A stretch of 64,000 nt of DNA from Canibacter zhoujuaniae (GTDB taxonomy: Bacteria; Actinomycetota; Actinomycetes; Actinomycetales; Microbacteriaceae): contig NZ_JAAIJZ010000001.1 in NCBI RefSeq assembly GCF_011752005.1, forward strand, positions 682,001 through 746,000, in the 5' to 3' direction. Position 1 is the first letter of the stretch. The number at the start of each line of letters is the position of its first letter. Below the pieces are notes generated by a model. That model saw nothing but the letters and a program-made list of their open reading frames with translations, searched no databases and was not told the DNA's origin. Both the position numbers and the translations under genes were made by a program. Positions 26,836 through 34,965 of this stretch are shown here, in pieces.

Positions 26836-27075
26836 ATGTCAATTAAAACCTCTGTTAAAACCGCTGTTACCGCCATTTTCACGGCAGTTATATCGTTCTT
26901 TATCGCTGTTCCCGCACACGCGTCTGGGGGCGGCGACCTTGACACTTTGGCACCGTTTAACCGCGCAGGTGAGGGTCACAACTATGTCGCGATAATCATT
27001 GTTGCGGTTGTGCTGCTGGCAATTGTGTTGGGTCTTTCAACCGCTGTCAGCAACCTCTTTAAAAAGAGCAACTAA
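26836..27075 (+). CDS. Small secreted/membrane protein, 79 aa
   Basis: The N-terminus is a classic signal peptide: basic start (MSIKTSVK), hydrophobic core (TAIFTAVISFFIAV) and an AHA-S cleavage site near residue 30. The short extracytoplasmic part is Gly-rich, then has a polar loop (LDTLAPFNRAGEGHNY). A C-terminal membrane helix (about 51-70) ends in a basic tail (NLFKKSN). AAAAGGAG precedes the ATG. The mature protein would be about 50 residues, anchored by its C-terminus. I do not recognise a family; it is monocistronic, with a strong terminator behind it. Confidence 0.72.
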   Translation: MSIKTSVKTAVTAIFTAVISFFIAVPAHASGGGDLDTLAPFNRAGEGHNYVAIIIVAVVLLAIVLGLSTAVSNLFKKSN

Positions 27076-27083
27076 CTGTTTCT

Positions 27084-27118
27084 AAGGGGCGCTGCGCATC
27101 TGCCGCGGCGCCCCTTGT
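27084..27118 (+). terminator. Terminator of the small membrane protein gene
   Basis: AAGGGGCGC (27084-27092) pairs with GCGCCCCTT (27108-27116) around a GC-rich 15-nt loop. The stem is strong; the downstream T run is short. Confidence 0.6.
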
Positions 27119-27196
27119 CATGTCTACAGTCAGTTGCAAGGGGCGCGCAGCTACTAGGGTAGGAATAAAACATAATTTGAGCGCGAAGGAGCGGCA

Positions 27197-28033
27197 GTGT
27201 CGGCAGCAGATTTTTTAAAGAATGCAAAATTTGAAACCCTAAAAACGGCAGTAGATGAGTTGGGGATCGCAACCATCGAAATAAACCGCCCGCAGGCTCT
27301 CAATGCACTGTCTGCGCTGGTGGTGAGTGATCTGCATGAGTTGCTCACTGAGCTTTCATCTCGAGCGGGTCTAAACGGCGAACAAGACTGGTCGGTGCGC
27401 GGCCTGATCCTCGCGGGCGCGGGAGATAAGTCTTTTATCGCCGGCGCAGACATTGCAGAGATGCGCGATATGAACGAAATGCAGGCTCTCGCATACGCCG
27501 GCAAAGCCCAGGAAGTTACGAAACTGTTTGGTGCTTTACCGTTCCCCACGGTGGCAGCTGTTGACGGTTGGGCTCTCGGCGGTGGCTGTGAGATCGCGAT
27601 GTGCTGCGATTTTATCTATGCAACCGAAAGCGCGGTATTCGGCCAGCCGGAGGTCGGGCTTGGGCTTATTCCAGGGTTTGGTGGCACTGTGCGCTTGCAC
27701 CGCTTTGTTGGATCCGCAAAAGCGCGCGAGATGATCTTCACCGGAATGCGGATCACCGCCGCAGAAGCGCAAGAAGCGGGGCTTGTAACCAAGCTGTTTG
27801 CAGATCGTGACGCCCTCTTTAACGGTGTGCACGAAACTCTAAAACTCGCCACAAAGCAGTCACCTACGGCCATCGCCCGGGCAAAAGCAACTATGGCCGC
27901 AACAGAATCACAGTCGATAAGTGAGGGTCTAACGACTGAGTTGAGCAACTTTGCTGCGTGTTTTGGCACACCCGATATGGTCGAAGGCACCAGCGCGTTT
28001 GTTGCGAAGCGCAAGCCACAATACCCTGCTTAG
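27197..28033 (+). CDS. Enoyl-CoA hydratase/isomerase family protein
   Basis: 278 residues, crotonase fold. The two catalytic glutamates of hydratases are both present: Glu132 (GGGCEIAM) and Glu152 (GQPEVGLG). The oxyanion-hole motifs are FIAGADIAEM and GWALGGG, followed by IPGFGGT. It hydrates trans-2-enoyl-CoA to 3-hydroxyacyl-CoA in beta-oxidation or a related acyl-CoA route. It starts at GTG 27197 with AAGGA 6 nt upstream; no ATG start is near. There is no partner beta-oxidation gene beside it, so the substrate chain is unknown. It ends at a strong bidirectional hairpin. Confidence 0.88.
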   Translation: MSAADFLKNAKFETLKTAVDELGIATIEINRPQALNALSALVVSDLHELLTELSSRAGLNGEQDWSVRGLILAGAGDKSFIAGADIAEMRDMNEMQALAYAGKAQEVTKLFGALPFPTVAAVDGWALGGGCEIAMCCDFIYATESAVFGQPEVGLGLIPGFGGTVRLHRFVGSAKAREMIFTGMRITAAEAQEAGLVTKLFADRDALFNGVHETLKLATKQSPTAIARAKATMAATESQSISEGLTTELSNFAACFGTPDMVEGTSAFVAKRKPQYPA

Positions 28034-28111
28034 AAAATTGCGGGCACAAGACTGCAGCAGCAGTAAAGTAACGCTGCGAACCGTCTAACACTAAACCGAT
28101 TTGGAAAAACA

Positions 28112-28146
28112 AAGGGGGCTGCGGAATTCACACAGCCCCCTTAAAT
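28112..28146. terminator. Bidirectional terminator between convergent genes
   Basis: AAGGGGGCTG (28112-28121) pairs perfectly with CAGCCCCCTT (28133-28142). There is AAATT on one side and an A-rich stretch (GGAAAAACAA) on the other, so it can stop transcription from both the enoyl-CoA hydratase and the decarboxylase-like gene. Confidence 0.75.
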
Positions 28147-28252
28147 TGTCGTTGATCCTAAGCAGAAGACGCAAAGTCCCCAACAACGCCTTCACGGCTT
28201 CAACGACTCCCAGGGCGCTCCCCCAAGCAGCCCAAGGTCTTTATTCGGTTGC

Positions 28253-29776
28253 TTAACGTTTCACCACCCGATACTTAGAAACCACACTGTCGTGCGCGCC
28301 TCGTACGTAACCGGTTGGTGACGTTGCAACCGCTGATAGAAATTCTACTAGGTCTTTGCTAATAATTTCGCCAGGCAACACGTTAGGAATTCCTGGCGGG
28401 TATGCAGCTAGCGAGTCAGCAGAGATTCGCCCCACCGCTTCAGCGGCAGAAACAAGCTCAATTTCAGCAAAATAGGCATCGCGTGGCAGCATAACTAGCT
28501 CACTTGGCGCCGGTAGTTCAGGGAACTGTTCGCTGATGTGCGCACCGTCTCGCAAGCCGGCCGCGTGCACCACATCATCTAGCGCAGCCATAATGCGCTC
28601 CACTGACGGGCGTGCTCCCGCACCGATAACAGCGACTATCACGGTTGAGGTAGACATTTCAAAGAAAATATTGTGCTCTGTCTGCAGATAGCCGCGCACC
28701 CAGTGCCCGTCGTGTGCCAGAGCAGACACATCAATTGCGACACGCAGCGGATCGGTTGCGACAATGTCGTCAAACTCTTTGAATGTGTCATCCAAAACAG
28801 CTAGATGCGGGTGCAAGCGAATGCGGTCACGCAAATCGTTTGCAATTTCAATGCTTTTACCAATATTGGCGCGCCCATTGACCAGGGTGTGTCGTGCTAT
28901 ATCGAGCGACACAGAAAGAATCGCGCTCTGTGAGGTTGACGAGGTCATCGAGAAGGCGCGCTCCATGTACGGCAGTAAACGCTCTGTAAACTCGCTCTTG
29001 CCAAGGTGCAGCATCGCGCTCTGGGTGAGCGACCCGGCCAGCTTGTGGGTGCTCGAAATAACAATGTCAGCGCCCAGACGCACAGGAGACTCTGGCAGCT
29101 TCTCATGGAATCCGAAGTGCGGCCCCCAGGCCCCATCAACGATCAGCGCAGCACCGTATCGGTGTGCAACCTCAGCAATACCTGCAACATCGGCCGTTGC
29201 CCCAAAATAGCTAGGTGATACAACATAAACCGCAGCAACGGGTTCATCAGCTGCAGCGAGCTGCTCTTCAAGCGCCTGCGGGGTAACGCCGTGCGAGGCA
29301 CCGTTCTTGTAGTCAACACTTGGCGAAATGAAACTCGGCTTCAATCCAGCAGCAAGCACTCCGTCAATAAAGCTAGAGTGGCTTGAACGCTGCATAATAA
29401 CGTTCTTTCCAAGCCCGGCTACTGCGATAGCAGCCGTGCGGTTTGCCTGTGAAGCACCGTTGCTCAAGAACCAGGTTTTATGCGCTCCCCAAGCCGCAGC
29501 AGCAAGCCTGCGTGCCTGCATCATCGGAGATTCTGAGCCGAGATCGATGCCCTCAATCATCAACGGAATATCAAGCGCCGCAATGCGGTCGCCGAAATAG
29601 TCGGCGATAGCGTGCGCACCAGCCTCGTTGCTGCCGGAGTGCCCGGGCACCATGAGGTTGATTTTATTCTGCTCTGCGTGCTTTTTTACGGCGTCGGCAT
29701 AAGGCATTTCGTCTTGCCCGGTTAGGTCAAACAACGGTGTTGGACTTGACCAGACTGCGTTCTCATTTTTAGTCAT
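28253..29776 (-). CDS. PLP-dependent Orn/Lys/Arg decarboxylase-family protein
   Basis: 507 residues, fold type I PLP enzyme of the major Orn/Lys/Arg decarboxylase domain. Lys245 in SSTHKLAGS forms the internal aldimine, Asp214 (VDGAWGPH) holds the pyridine nitrogen, His133 (SSHSS) stacks on the ring, and FLSNGASQAN binds the phosphate. The N-terminal wing domain of long decarboxylases is absent, as in the shorter Gram-positive clade (lysine decarboxylase / SpeA-like). The substrate (lysine, ornithine or arginine) is not decidable by eye. It is divergent from a LysR-type gene with a 23-bp palindrome between them. The ATG has only a close GGAG. Confidence 0.82.
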   Translation of the reverse strand: MTKNENAVWSSPTPLFDLTGQDEMPYADAVKKHAEQNKINLMVPGHSGSNEAGAHAIADYFGDRIAALDIPLMIEGIDLGSESPMMQARRLAAAAWGAHKTWFLSNGASQANRTAAIAVAGLGKNVIMQRSSHSSFIDGVLAAGLKPSFISPSVDYKNGASHGVTPQALEEQLAAADEPVAAVYVVSPSYFGATADVAGIAEVAHRYGAALIVDGAWGPHFGFHEKLPESPVRLGADIVISSTHKLAGSLTQSAMLHLGKSEFTERLLPYMERAFSMTSSTSQSAILSVSLDIARHTLVNGRANIGKSIEIANDLRDRIRLHPHLAVLDDTFKEFDDIVATDPLRVAIDVSALAHDGHWVRGYLQTEHNIFFEMSTSTVIVAVIGAGARPSVERIMAALDDVVHAAGLRDGAHISEQFPELPAPSELVMLPRDAYFAEIELVSAAEAVGRISADSLAAYPPGIPNVLPGEIISKDLVEFLSAVATSPTGYVRGAHDSVVSKYRVVKR

Positions 29777-29837
29777 GCTCCAAGTAAAACACGCAAAAAA
29801 ATCAAAACTTCACTACACTAGCTAATATTCTCTAAGA

Positions 29838-29860
29838 TGTTCTATACACAGTATTGAACA
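29838..29860. promoter_or_regulatory. Palindromic operator candidate between decarboxylase and LysR genes
   Basis: TGTTCTATAC (29838-29847), ACA, GTATTGAACA (29851-29860): 9 of 10 positions match between arms. It contains the T-N11-A core expected of LysR-type regulators (TATAC-N3-GTATT) and lies centrally in the 102-bp divergent gap, 62 bp from the decarboxylase start and 19 bp from the regulator start. Confidence 0.6.
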
Positions 29861-29878
29861 CACTATTTGAGGATCGGC

Positions 29879-30832
29879 GTGCAACACTCTTCTTCCTTCT
29901 CATCTCCGCCAGACCTCCGCCAGTTTGCCGCACTGGTTGCGGTCGCTGAGCAAGGCTCAATCTCTGCGGCAAGCTCCCACCTCGGCTGGAGCGACGCAAC
30001 CGTCAACTACCATCTGCGCAATCTAGAATCCACCCTCGGGGCAACGCTGCTGAATCGCAGTAAGCGCGGAACCACCCCCACCCCCATCGCCAAACAGTTA
30101 ATTCCGCAGGCAAAAGCGGCGCTCAACACCGCCTCTCAGGCGCTGGAAACCGTCTTAAACTCCGCAGCCGGCCGCCTACCCGAGCTGCGCTTAGGGCTGT
30201 TTCCCACCGCGGCCTCGCACCTACTGCCGCGCATTACCCGCCGCCTGCGGGGTGCCGATTTTAGCGTGCAGGCGATCCTCGCCGAAGTTTCAACCCTGGA
30301 GCACCGGTTTCGGGCCCGCGAACTGGACGCCGCGCTTATTTTTTCCACCCCCGGCAAAAATAACTGGCGCGCAGACGGTGTGACCCAAAAACTGGTTATC
30401 GCTGAGGATGTGCTGCTTGCGGTTCCCACGATCCACCGTTTTGCACGTAGATCACAAATCTCCACCGCTGAGCTGCTCGAAACAGCCGAAGACGCCTGGA
30501 TTTTAGGATCCTCCGCGCCCGACCCCTTGGACGAAATGCTGCTGCAGATTTTTGCGGGCCAGCAAGCCGCGCTAAATGTGCGCATCCGCACCGACGACTA
30601 CAGCGTGGCGCTCGGAATGGTGGCTGCCGGGCTCGCTGTTACAACAGTGCCCCGGCTAGCCTGCCGCAATGTGCCCAACGGCGTGCACCTTGTAGGGTTG
30701 GCAGACGCGCGCTTTAAACGCGAAATAAGCCTCCTGCTGCCGACCGAACGCACCGCGCTAAACAGTGAGCAGTTAGAGACACTGTCGCGCGCGGTATCTG
30801 CGGCCGCTAACGAACTCACAGAGCCGGTTTAG
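29879..30832 (+). CDS. LysR-family transcriptional regulator
   Basis: 317 residues. N-terminal winged helix-turn-helix (LRQFAALVAVAEQGSISAAS, then a SDATVNYHLRNLE recognition helix) and a C-terminal periplasmic-binding-protein-like effector domain. GTG 29879 is chosen because GAGGA stands 5 nt before it; an in-frame TTG four codons upstream lies inside that ribosome site. It is divergent from the decarboxylase-family gene and likely controls it, and itself, through the palindrome at 29838-29860. Its TAG stop overlaps the stop of the convergent exporter gene (shared TTAG), leaving no room for a terminator. Confidence 0.88.
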   Translation: MQHSSSFSSPPDLRQFAALVAVAEQGSISAASSHLGWSDATVNYHLRNLESTLGATLLNRSKRGTTPTPIAKQLIPQAKAALNTASQALETVLNSAAGRLPELRLGLFPTAASHLLPRITRRLRGADFSVQAILAEVSTLEHRFRARELDAALIFSTPGKNNWRADGVTQKLVIAEDVLLAVPTIHRFARRSQISTAELLETAEDAWILGSSAPDPLDEMLLQIFAGQQAALNVRIRTDDYSVALGMVAAGLAVTTVPRLACRNVPNGVHLVGLADARFKREISLLLPTERTALNSEQLETLSRAVSAAANELTEPV

Positions 30833-32322
30833 TGCGGCATCTGCGCGGTGCTGTCTCCGCTACTTTTACCGGGGATAAGGGCAACGATCGGCGCTGCCGC
30901 CGTAATCAAAATCGCTGCAACCAAATATGCCTGGTGCACACCTGCGGTATAGGCTGTGATTTCTGCGGAGCCGCTGGCAGCCAAAGCGGCTGAGGTAGCA
31001 GAAAAAATCATCACGAAAATTGCTGTGCCCGCTGCACCAGCAACCTGCTGCAGCGTTGAGACAACCGCGCTGCCGTGAGCGGTCAGGTGCGGCGGCAAAG
31101 AACCCATCAGCGTCGAGAACAGCGGCGTGAAAGTAAACGCCAAACCGAGGCTTAGAGTAACCTGCGCGAGCAAAACAAACCATGTCTGTGTCGACTCATT
31201 AAAGAGGGTGGCAAGCCACAGCGCAACAGAGTTTAAAACAACACCCGGAATCATCACCAACCGCGCCCCAAAAAGGTCTACGAGACGCCCCACCGGCTGG
31301 CCGAGCCCCGCCATTAGCAGGCTGCCCGGCAAAAGCACGAGACCAACGTGCAGGGTGTCCCAATCTAACACGTTTGCGGCATAGAGGGGCAACAGCATAA
31401 AGGTGCCAAACATAGCGGCCATCGACAGCGCCATCAGAATTGAACCAATCCAGAACGGCCGAAATTTAAACACACGCAGATCGAGCAGGGCGCGGTTGCT
31501 CTCCGCGAGTGTGCTCTGCCGCCACACAAACAGCGCAAGGCACACAAGGCCGACTGCAATAATCACAAACGCCTGGGTGTTCAGCCCACCACCGTGCGCT
31601 GCCCCCTCACCAATGGTGCTGAGCCCGTAAACCGTTAGGCCGAATCCGGGAACAGTGAGAAGCACCGACAAAAGATCTATCTTTCGATACATCTTGTATC
31701 CAACGTTGCGCAGCTTCAGATGTGCGAATATGCCCGCGCCGATCACGATCGGCAGCACCATAATAAACAGCACCCGCCAGTTAAAGAACTGGATAACCAA
31801 CCCTGAAATTGTGGGGCCTAACGCTGGCGCAAGCGAAATAACCATCGAAATGCGGCCCATCACCTTGCCGCGCATATCCGTTGGCACCAGGGTCATAACT
31901 GTCGTCATCATAAGCGGCATAATGATGGCGGTGCCCACCGCCTGAATCACGCGGCCAGCAAGGAGCACTGCAAAACCCGGAGCGATCGCAGCTAACAGGG
32001 TGCCTAACGTAAAGAAACCCACCGCTGTGAAATAGAGTGTGCGGGTTTGCATGCGCTGAATTAGCGTGCCCGTGATAGGAATCACAACGCTCATCGTCAA
32101 AAGGAAACCAGCGGTCAACCACTGCCCAGTCGACGCCTCAACGTGCATCTCCGCCATCAAAACAGGCAGCGCAACATTCATCAGGGTTTCGTTGAGGATC
32201 AGCACAAAGCCGGTGACAATCAACACCCAAATAGCAAAATTGTCATCGCGCCCAAGTGTTGTTGGGCTCTGCCACTCTGCTTGCGGCTGGGCAGACTCCT
32301 GCTGCTCGTTTTCTCGACGCAC
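30829..32322 (-). CDS. MFS transporter, DHA2 (EmrB/QacA-type) drug exporter
   Basis: 497 residues with 14 predicted membrane segments. Family motifs: LNETLMNVALPVLM in TM1, GRVIQAVGTAIIMPL (motif C-like) and GQPVGRLVDLFGARLV (motif A-like in the second half). Members use the proton gradient to expel toxic compounds or metabolites. The start is GTG 32322, with AGGAGG 6 nt upstream. The first 28 residues are polar and cytoplasmic. It shares a 4-nt stop overlap with the convergent LysR gene. The substrate is unknown. Confidence 0.88.
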   Translation of the reverse strand: MRRENEQQESAQPQAEWQSPTTLGRDDNFAIWVLIVTGFVLILNETLMNVALPVLMAEMHVEASTGQWLTAGFLLTMSVVIPITGTLIQRMQTRTLYFTAVGFFTLGTLLAAIAPGFAVLLAGRVIQAVGTAIIMPLMMTTVMTLVPTDMRGKVMGRISMVISLAPALGPTISGLVIQFFNWRVLFIMVLPIVIGAGIFAHLKLRNVGYKMYRKIDLLSVLLTVPGFGLTVYGLSTIGEGAAHGGGLNTQAFVIIAVGLVCLALFVWRQSTLAESNRALLDLRVFKFRPFWIGSILMALSMAAMFGTFMLLPLYAANVLDWDTLHVGLVLLPGSLLMAGLGQPVGRLVDLFGARLVMIPGVVLNSVALWLATLFNESTQTWFVLLAQVTLSLGLAFTFTPLFSTLMGSLPPHLTAHGSAVVSTLQQVAGAAGTAIFVMIFSATSAALAASGSAEITAYTAGVHQAYLVAAILITAAAPIVALIPGKSSGDSTAQMPH

Positions 32323-32361
32323 TAGATCCTCCTGGTTGTAATCAACCGAACTAGTTTACGC

Positions 32362-33117
32362 CTAAACAGAAAACGGATCACGCAGTCGTGAGAGAAATTC
32401 CTTAGTTTCAGGCTGTTTTGGGTTGTCGAAGATTTGTTCCGGGGTGCCCGACTCGATAATGCGGCCGTCTTTCAGATAAACAACCCTATCTGCCACCTGC
32501 CGCGCAAAACTCATCTCATGTGTGGCCATCAGGATCGTTGCACCGTTCGCCTTCAGATCACGCACAAGATCAAGCACCTCACCAACAAGCTGCGGATCGA
32601 GTGCGCTGGTGATCTCGTCAAGCAGCAAAAGCTCCGGTTTGGTTGCGATTGCCCGCACAATTGCAACACGCTGCTGCTGCCCACCTGAGAGCCGATCAGG
32701 GTATGCGCTCGCCTTATCGCCAAGACCAATGCGTTCGAGCAGCTCGAGCCCACGTTTTTCAGCCTCCGCCTTCGGCACATTAAAAACATGCCGGGAGGCT
32801 AGTGTCACATTATCGAGCACGGTCATATGGGGGAAGAGGTTGTAGTGCTGAAACACCACCCCGATCCGCCCCCGGATCTCATCCTGATCAACACGCGGAT
32901 CGGTAATATCTGTCTCACCCAAAAAAATCTGACCGTCATCAACCTGCTCCAACAGATTAACCGTCTTTAACAGTGTGGATTTGCCGGAGCCGGAAGCGCC
33001 GATCAGCACAACCACCTCGTGTTCATGCACACTCAGGTCGAGCCGGTCGAGCACCGTGTTCTCGCCGAAGCGTTTAGTAACCTGCTGCGCTTTGAGCACC
33101 ACCGTCTGCGCGCTCAT
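32362..33117 (-). CDS. Polar amino-acid ABC transporter, ATP-binding protein
   Basis: 251 residues with all ABC motifs: Walker A GASGSGKST, Q-loop QHYNLFPHMTV, signature LSGGQQQR, Walker B LLLLDEITSALD and switch His in MATHEMSFA. The order and sequence match the GlnQ/HisP polar amino-acid subclass. The ATG overlaps the permease stop by 4 nt (ATGA). It is the last gene of a three-gene importer operon (binding protein, permease, ATPase) on the minus strand. Confidence 0.92.
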   Translation of the reverse strand: MSAQTVVLKAQQVTKRFGENTVLDRLDLSVHEHEVVVLIGASGSGKSTLLKTVNLLEQVDDGQIFLGETDITDPRVDQDEIRGRIGVVFQHYNLFPHMTVLDNVTLASRHVFNVPKAEAEKRGLELLERIGLGDKASAYPDRLSGGQQQRVAIVRAIATKPELLLLDEITSALDPQLVGEVLDLVRDLKANGATILMATHEMSFARQVADRVVYLKDGRIIESGTPEQIFDNPKQPETKEFLSRLRDPFSV

Positions 33118-33983
33118 ACAACACCGCCAATCTGCTCACGCTGTTGGGCTTTCTTATTTAGATGCTCAGTAATGTAAAGAAACGGGAGCGCTAGCACAAC
33201 AAAACACAGCCCCGCCACAACATAAGGGGTGAAGTTGTAGACCTGCGCAACATCAATCTGCGCCATCCGCACGGCATCAACGGCGCCCAACACCGAAATT
33301 AGGCCCACGTCTTTCTGCATCGACACAAAATCGTTCATCAGCGCCGGAGTCACCTTGCGCACCGCCTGCGGCATCACAACCAGTCGCAGAGTTTTTCCGT
33401 GACTGAGGCCGAGTGATCTGGCGGCGATGCGCTGTGAGGGGTGCACGGCTTCAATGCCGGAGCGCAGCACCTCGGCAACATAAGCGGTGTAGCACACAAT
33501 TATCGCGATGGTGCCCCACACCGCAGCCGGCAGGCGCGGCACAATGCCAAGCCCGGGAATACCGTAACCGATCAGATACAGCAGCACCAAGACCGGCACA
33601 CCGCGGATCAGATCTACATACCCTCGCGCGAAAAGACGCAACGGGGTAAACACCGGGTTGCGAAGGGTGCGAATATAGGCCAACAGTGAGGCGAAAATTG
33701 CCACCCCGATAACCGCAAAGAAAAGCACCCGCAGGTTGAGCCACAGACCCTCTAAGACGTGCGGCAGGCTGGTGCGCGCAACCTCTAAATTCAAGAAACT
33801 CTGGCGCACAACCTCCCAACCCGGGCTGTTCAGCAACACCACCACGACCGCAGCCAGAAGCACCAGGGTGCTGGTGATCGAGATGAGCACAGATTTACGC
33901 TGCGCCCCGGCACGATAGCGACGCCGCTCTAACTCGATCTCGCTCGGTTGCATATCTCTGCCTGCGGTCGTGGTGTTTACCAT
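33114..33983 (-). CDS. Polar amino-acid ABC transporter, permease
   Basis: 289 residues with about 5 membrane segments after a basic cytoplasmic N-terminus (ERRRYRAGAQRKS). The HisM/GlnP signature is clear: GYVDLIRGVPVLVLLYLIGY, then the EAA loop SGIEAVHPSQRIAARSLGLS. A single permease gene implies a homodimer in the transporter. It is coupled to the ATPase gene by a 4-nt overlap and follows the binding-protein gene by 16 nt. Confidence 0.92.
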   Translation of the reverse strand: MVNTTTAGRDMQPSEIELERRRYRAGAQRKSVLISITSTLVLLAAVVVVLLNSPGWEVVRQSFLNLEVARTSLPHVLEGLWLNLRVLFFAVIGVAIFASLLAYIRTLRNPVFTPLRLFARGYVDLIRGVPVLVLLYLIGYGIPGLGIVPRLPAAVWGTIAIIVCYTAYVAEVLRSGIEAVHPSQRIAARSLGLSHGKTLRLVVMPQAVRKVTPALMNDFVSMQKDVGLISVLGAVDAVRMAQIDVAQVYNFTPYVVAGLCFVVLALPFLYITEHLNKKAQQREQIGGVV

Positions 33984-33999
33984 CTAGGTATTGCCTCAG

Positions 34000-34854
34000 T
34001 TACTTCAAAATTGGTGCGTCAAGGTTTGCGAGCCACTTCGCAGCAAGCTCATCAAGTGTGCCTTCGTTGCGCAGATTTTCAAGCGCTTTATTTACGTCAG
34101 CAAGAATCTTAGAACCCTTTGGGAGCACGAACGCGAAATCGTCACCGCTCACACCCTCACCGACAAGCTGACCGACAATCACGCCCTCACCCTCGAGCTG
34201 CACATCACGCACGTAGTATGCGCTCGGCAGATCAACAACGAGTGCATCAATTTGACCAACCTGCAGCGCAGCGACAGCGTCCTCATTGCTGTTAAACACC
34301 TGCACATCAGTGTTCGGCGCAATCTGAGATTCAACCGCAGCTAGTGATGTGGTGCCAGACTGCACACCGATAACAGCGTCCTTCAAATCAGCGATGCTGC
34401 TTGCCTTGGCGGCAGAAGTGCCCGCTGCGGCAACAACCGCCTGAGTGGTTGTGTAGTAAGCGTTTGAAAAATCAACAGCCTGCTTGCGTTCTTCCGTAAC
34501 AGAGAACTGCTGGAAGTTTAGATCCCAAGTCTTTGGGCCCGGCGCAATAGATGCGTCAAACTGCTCACGCACCCACACAACATCATCGCCCTCAAAACCA
34601 AGCTCTTTAGCTAGCGCAACAGCGACTGCAGCCTCAAGCCCTTCACCGCTGGCTGGATCGTCATTCAAAACCCATGGGGCGTAGGCTGGCTTGCTGGTTG
34701 CAAAGGTGATTTTACCCTCGGTCACATAGCCGCTTGCTGACGCAGCACTATCGCTGTTGCCGCCGTCTTCTGCGCTACCAGCGCAACCGCTAAGCAGCAG
34801 CACAGCAGCCGCTGCGGCCGCACCAAACTTTGCAAACTTTGAAAAGCGAGACAA
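34000..34854 (-). CDS. Polar amino-acid ABC transporter, substrate-binding lipoprotein
   Basis: 284 residues. Lipoprotein signal with lipobox LLSGC near residue 24, then a Ser/Asp-rich linker and an SBP family 3 domain (VDFSNAYYTTTQAVVA, IGVQSGTTSLAAVE, GDDFAFVLPKGS). It starts at TTG 34854, supported by GGAGG 6 nt upstream. It would capture an amino acid outside the membrane. The ligand cannot be read off, but the nearby MetPS importer and SAM-cycle-like genes make a sulfur or purine-linked amino compound worth considering. Confidence 0.9.
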   Translation of the reverse strand: MSRFSKFAKFGAAAAAAVLLLSGCAGSAEDGGNSDSAASASGYVTEGKITFATSKPAYAPWVLNDDPASGEGLEAAVAVALAKELGFEGDDVVWVREQFDASIAPGPKTWDLNFQQFSVTEERKQAVDFSNAYYTTTQAVVAAAGTSAAKASSIADLKDAVIGVQSGTTSLAAVESQIAPNTDVQVFNSNEDAVAALQVGQIDALVVDLPSAYYVRDVQLEGEGVIVGQLVGEGVSGDDFAFVLPKGSKILADVNKALENLRNEGTLDELAAKWLANLDAPILK

Positions 34855-34965
34855 GGTGTTCCTCCGTTTGTCGTTAATTACTTCACTGACTTTGCAGACA
34901 GCAACCCTTAGAAGTTTAATTATCTTTCGTTAGCTGCTCTACAGCACCGGTCACAATTTGTAACA

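Noticed and set aside
28148..28207. GTCGTTGA...TCAACGAC inverted repeat after the decarboxylase-like gene
   Set aside because: The arms are 44 nt apart without a T run; the nearby 10-bp hairpin at 28112-28142 already explains termination.
28764..29210. 148-residue plus-strand frame inside the decarboxylase-family gene
   Set aside because: Shadow of a gene with complete PLP motifs on the other strand; Ser/Arg-rich product without recognisable features.
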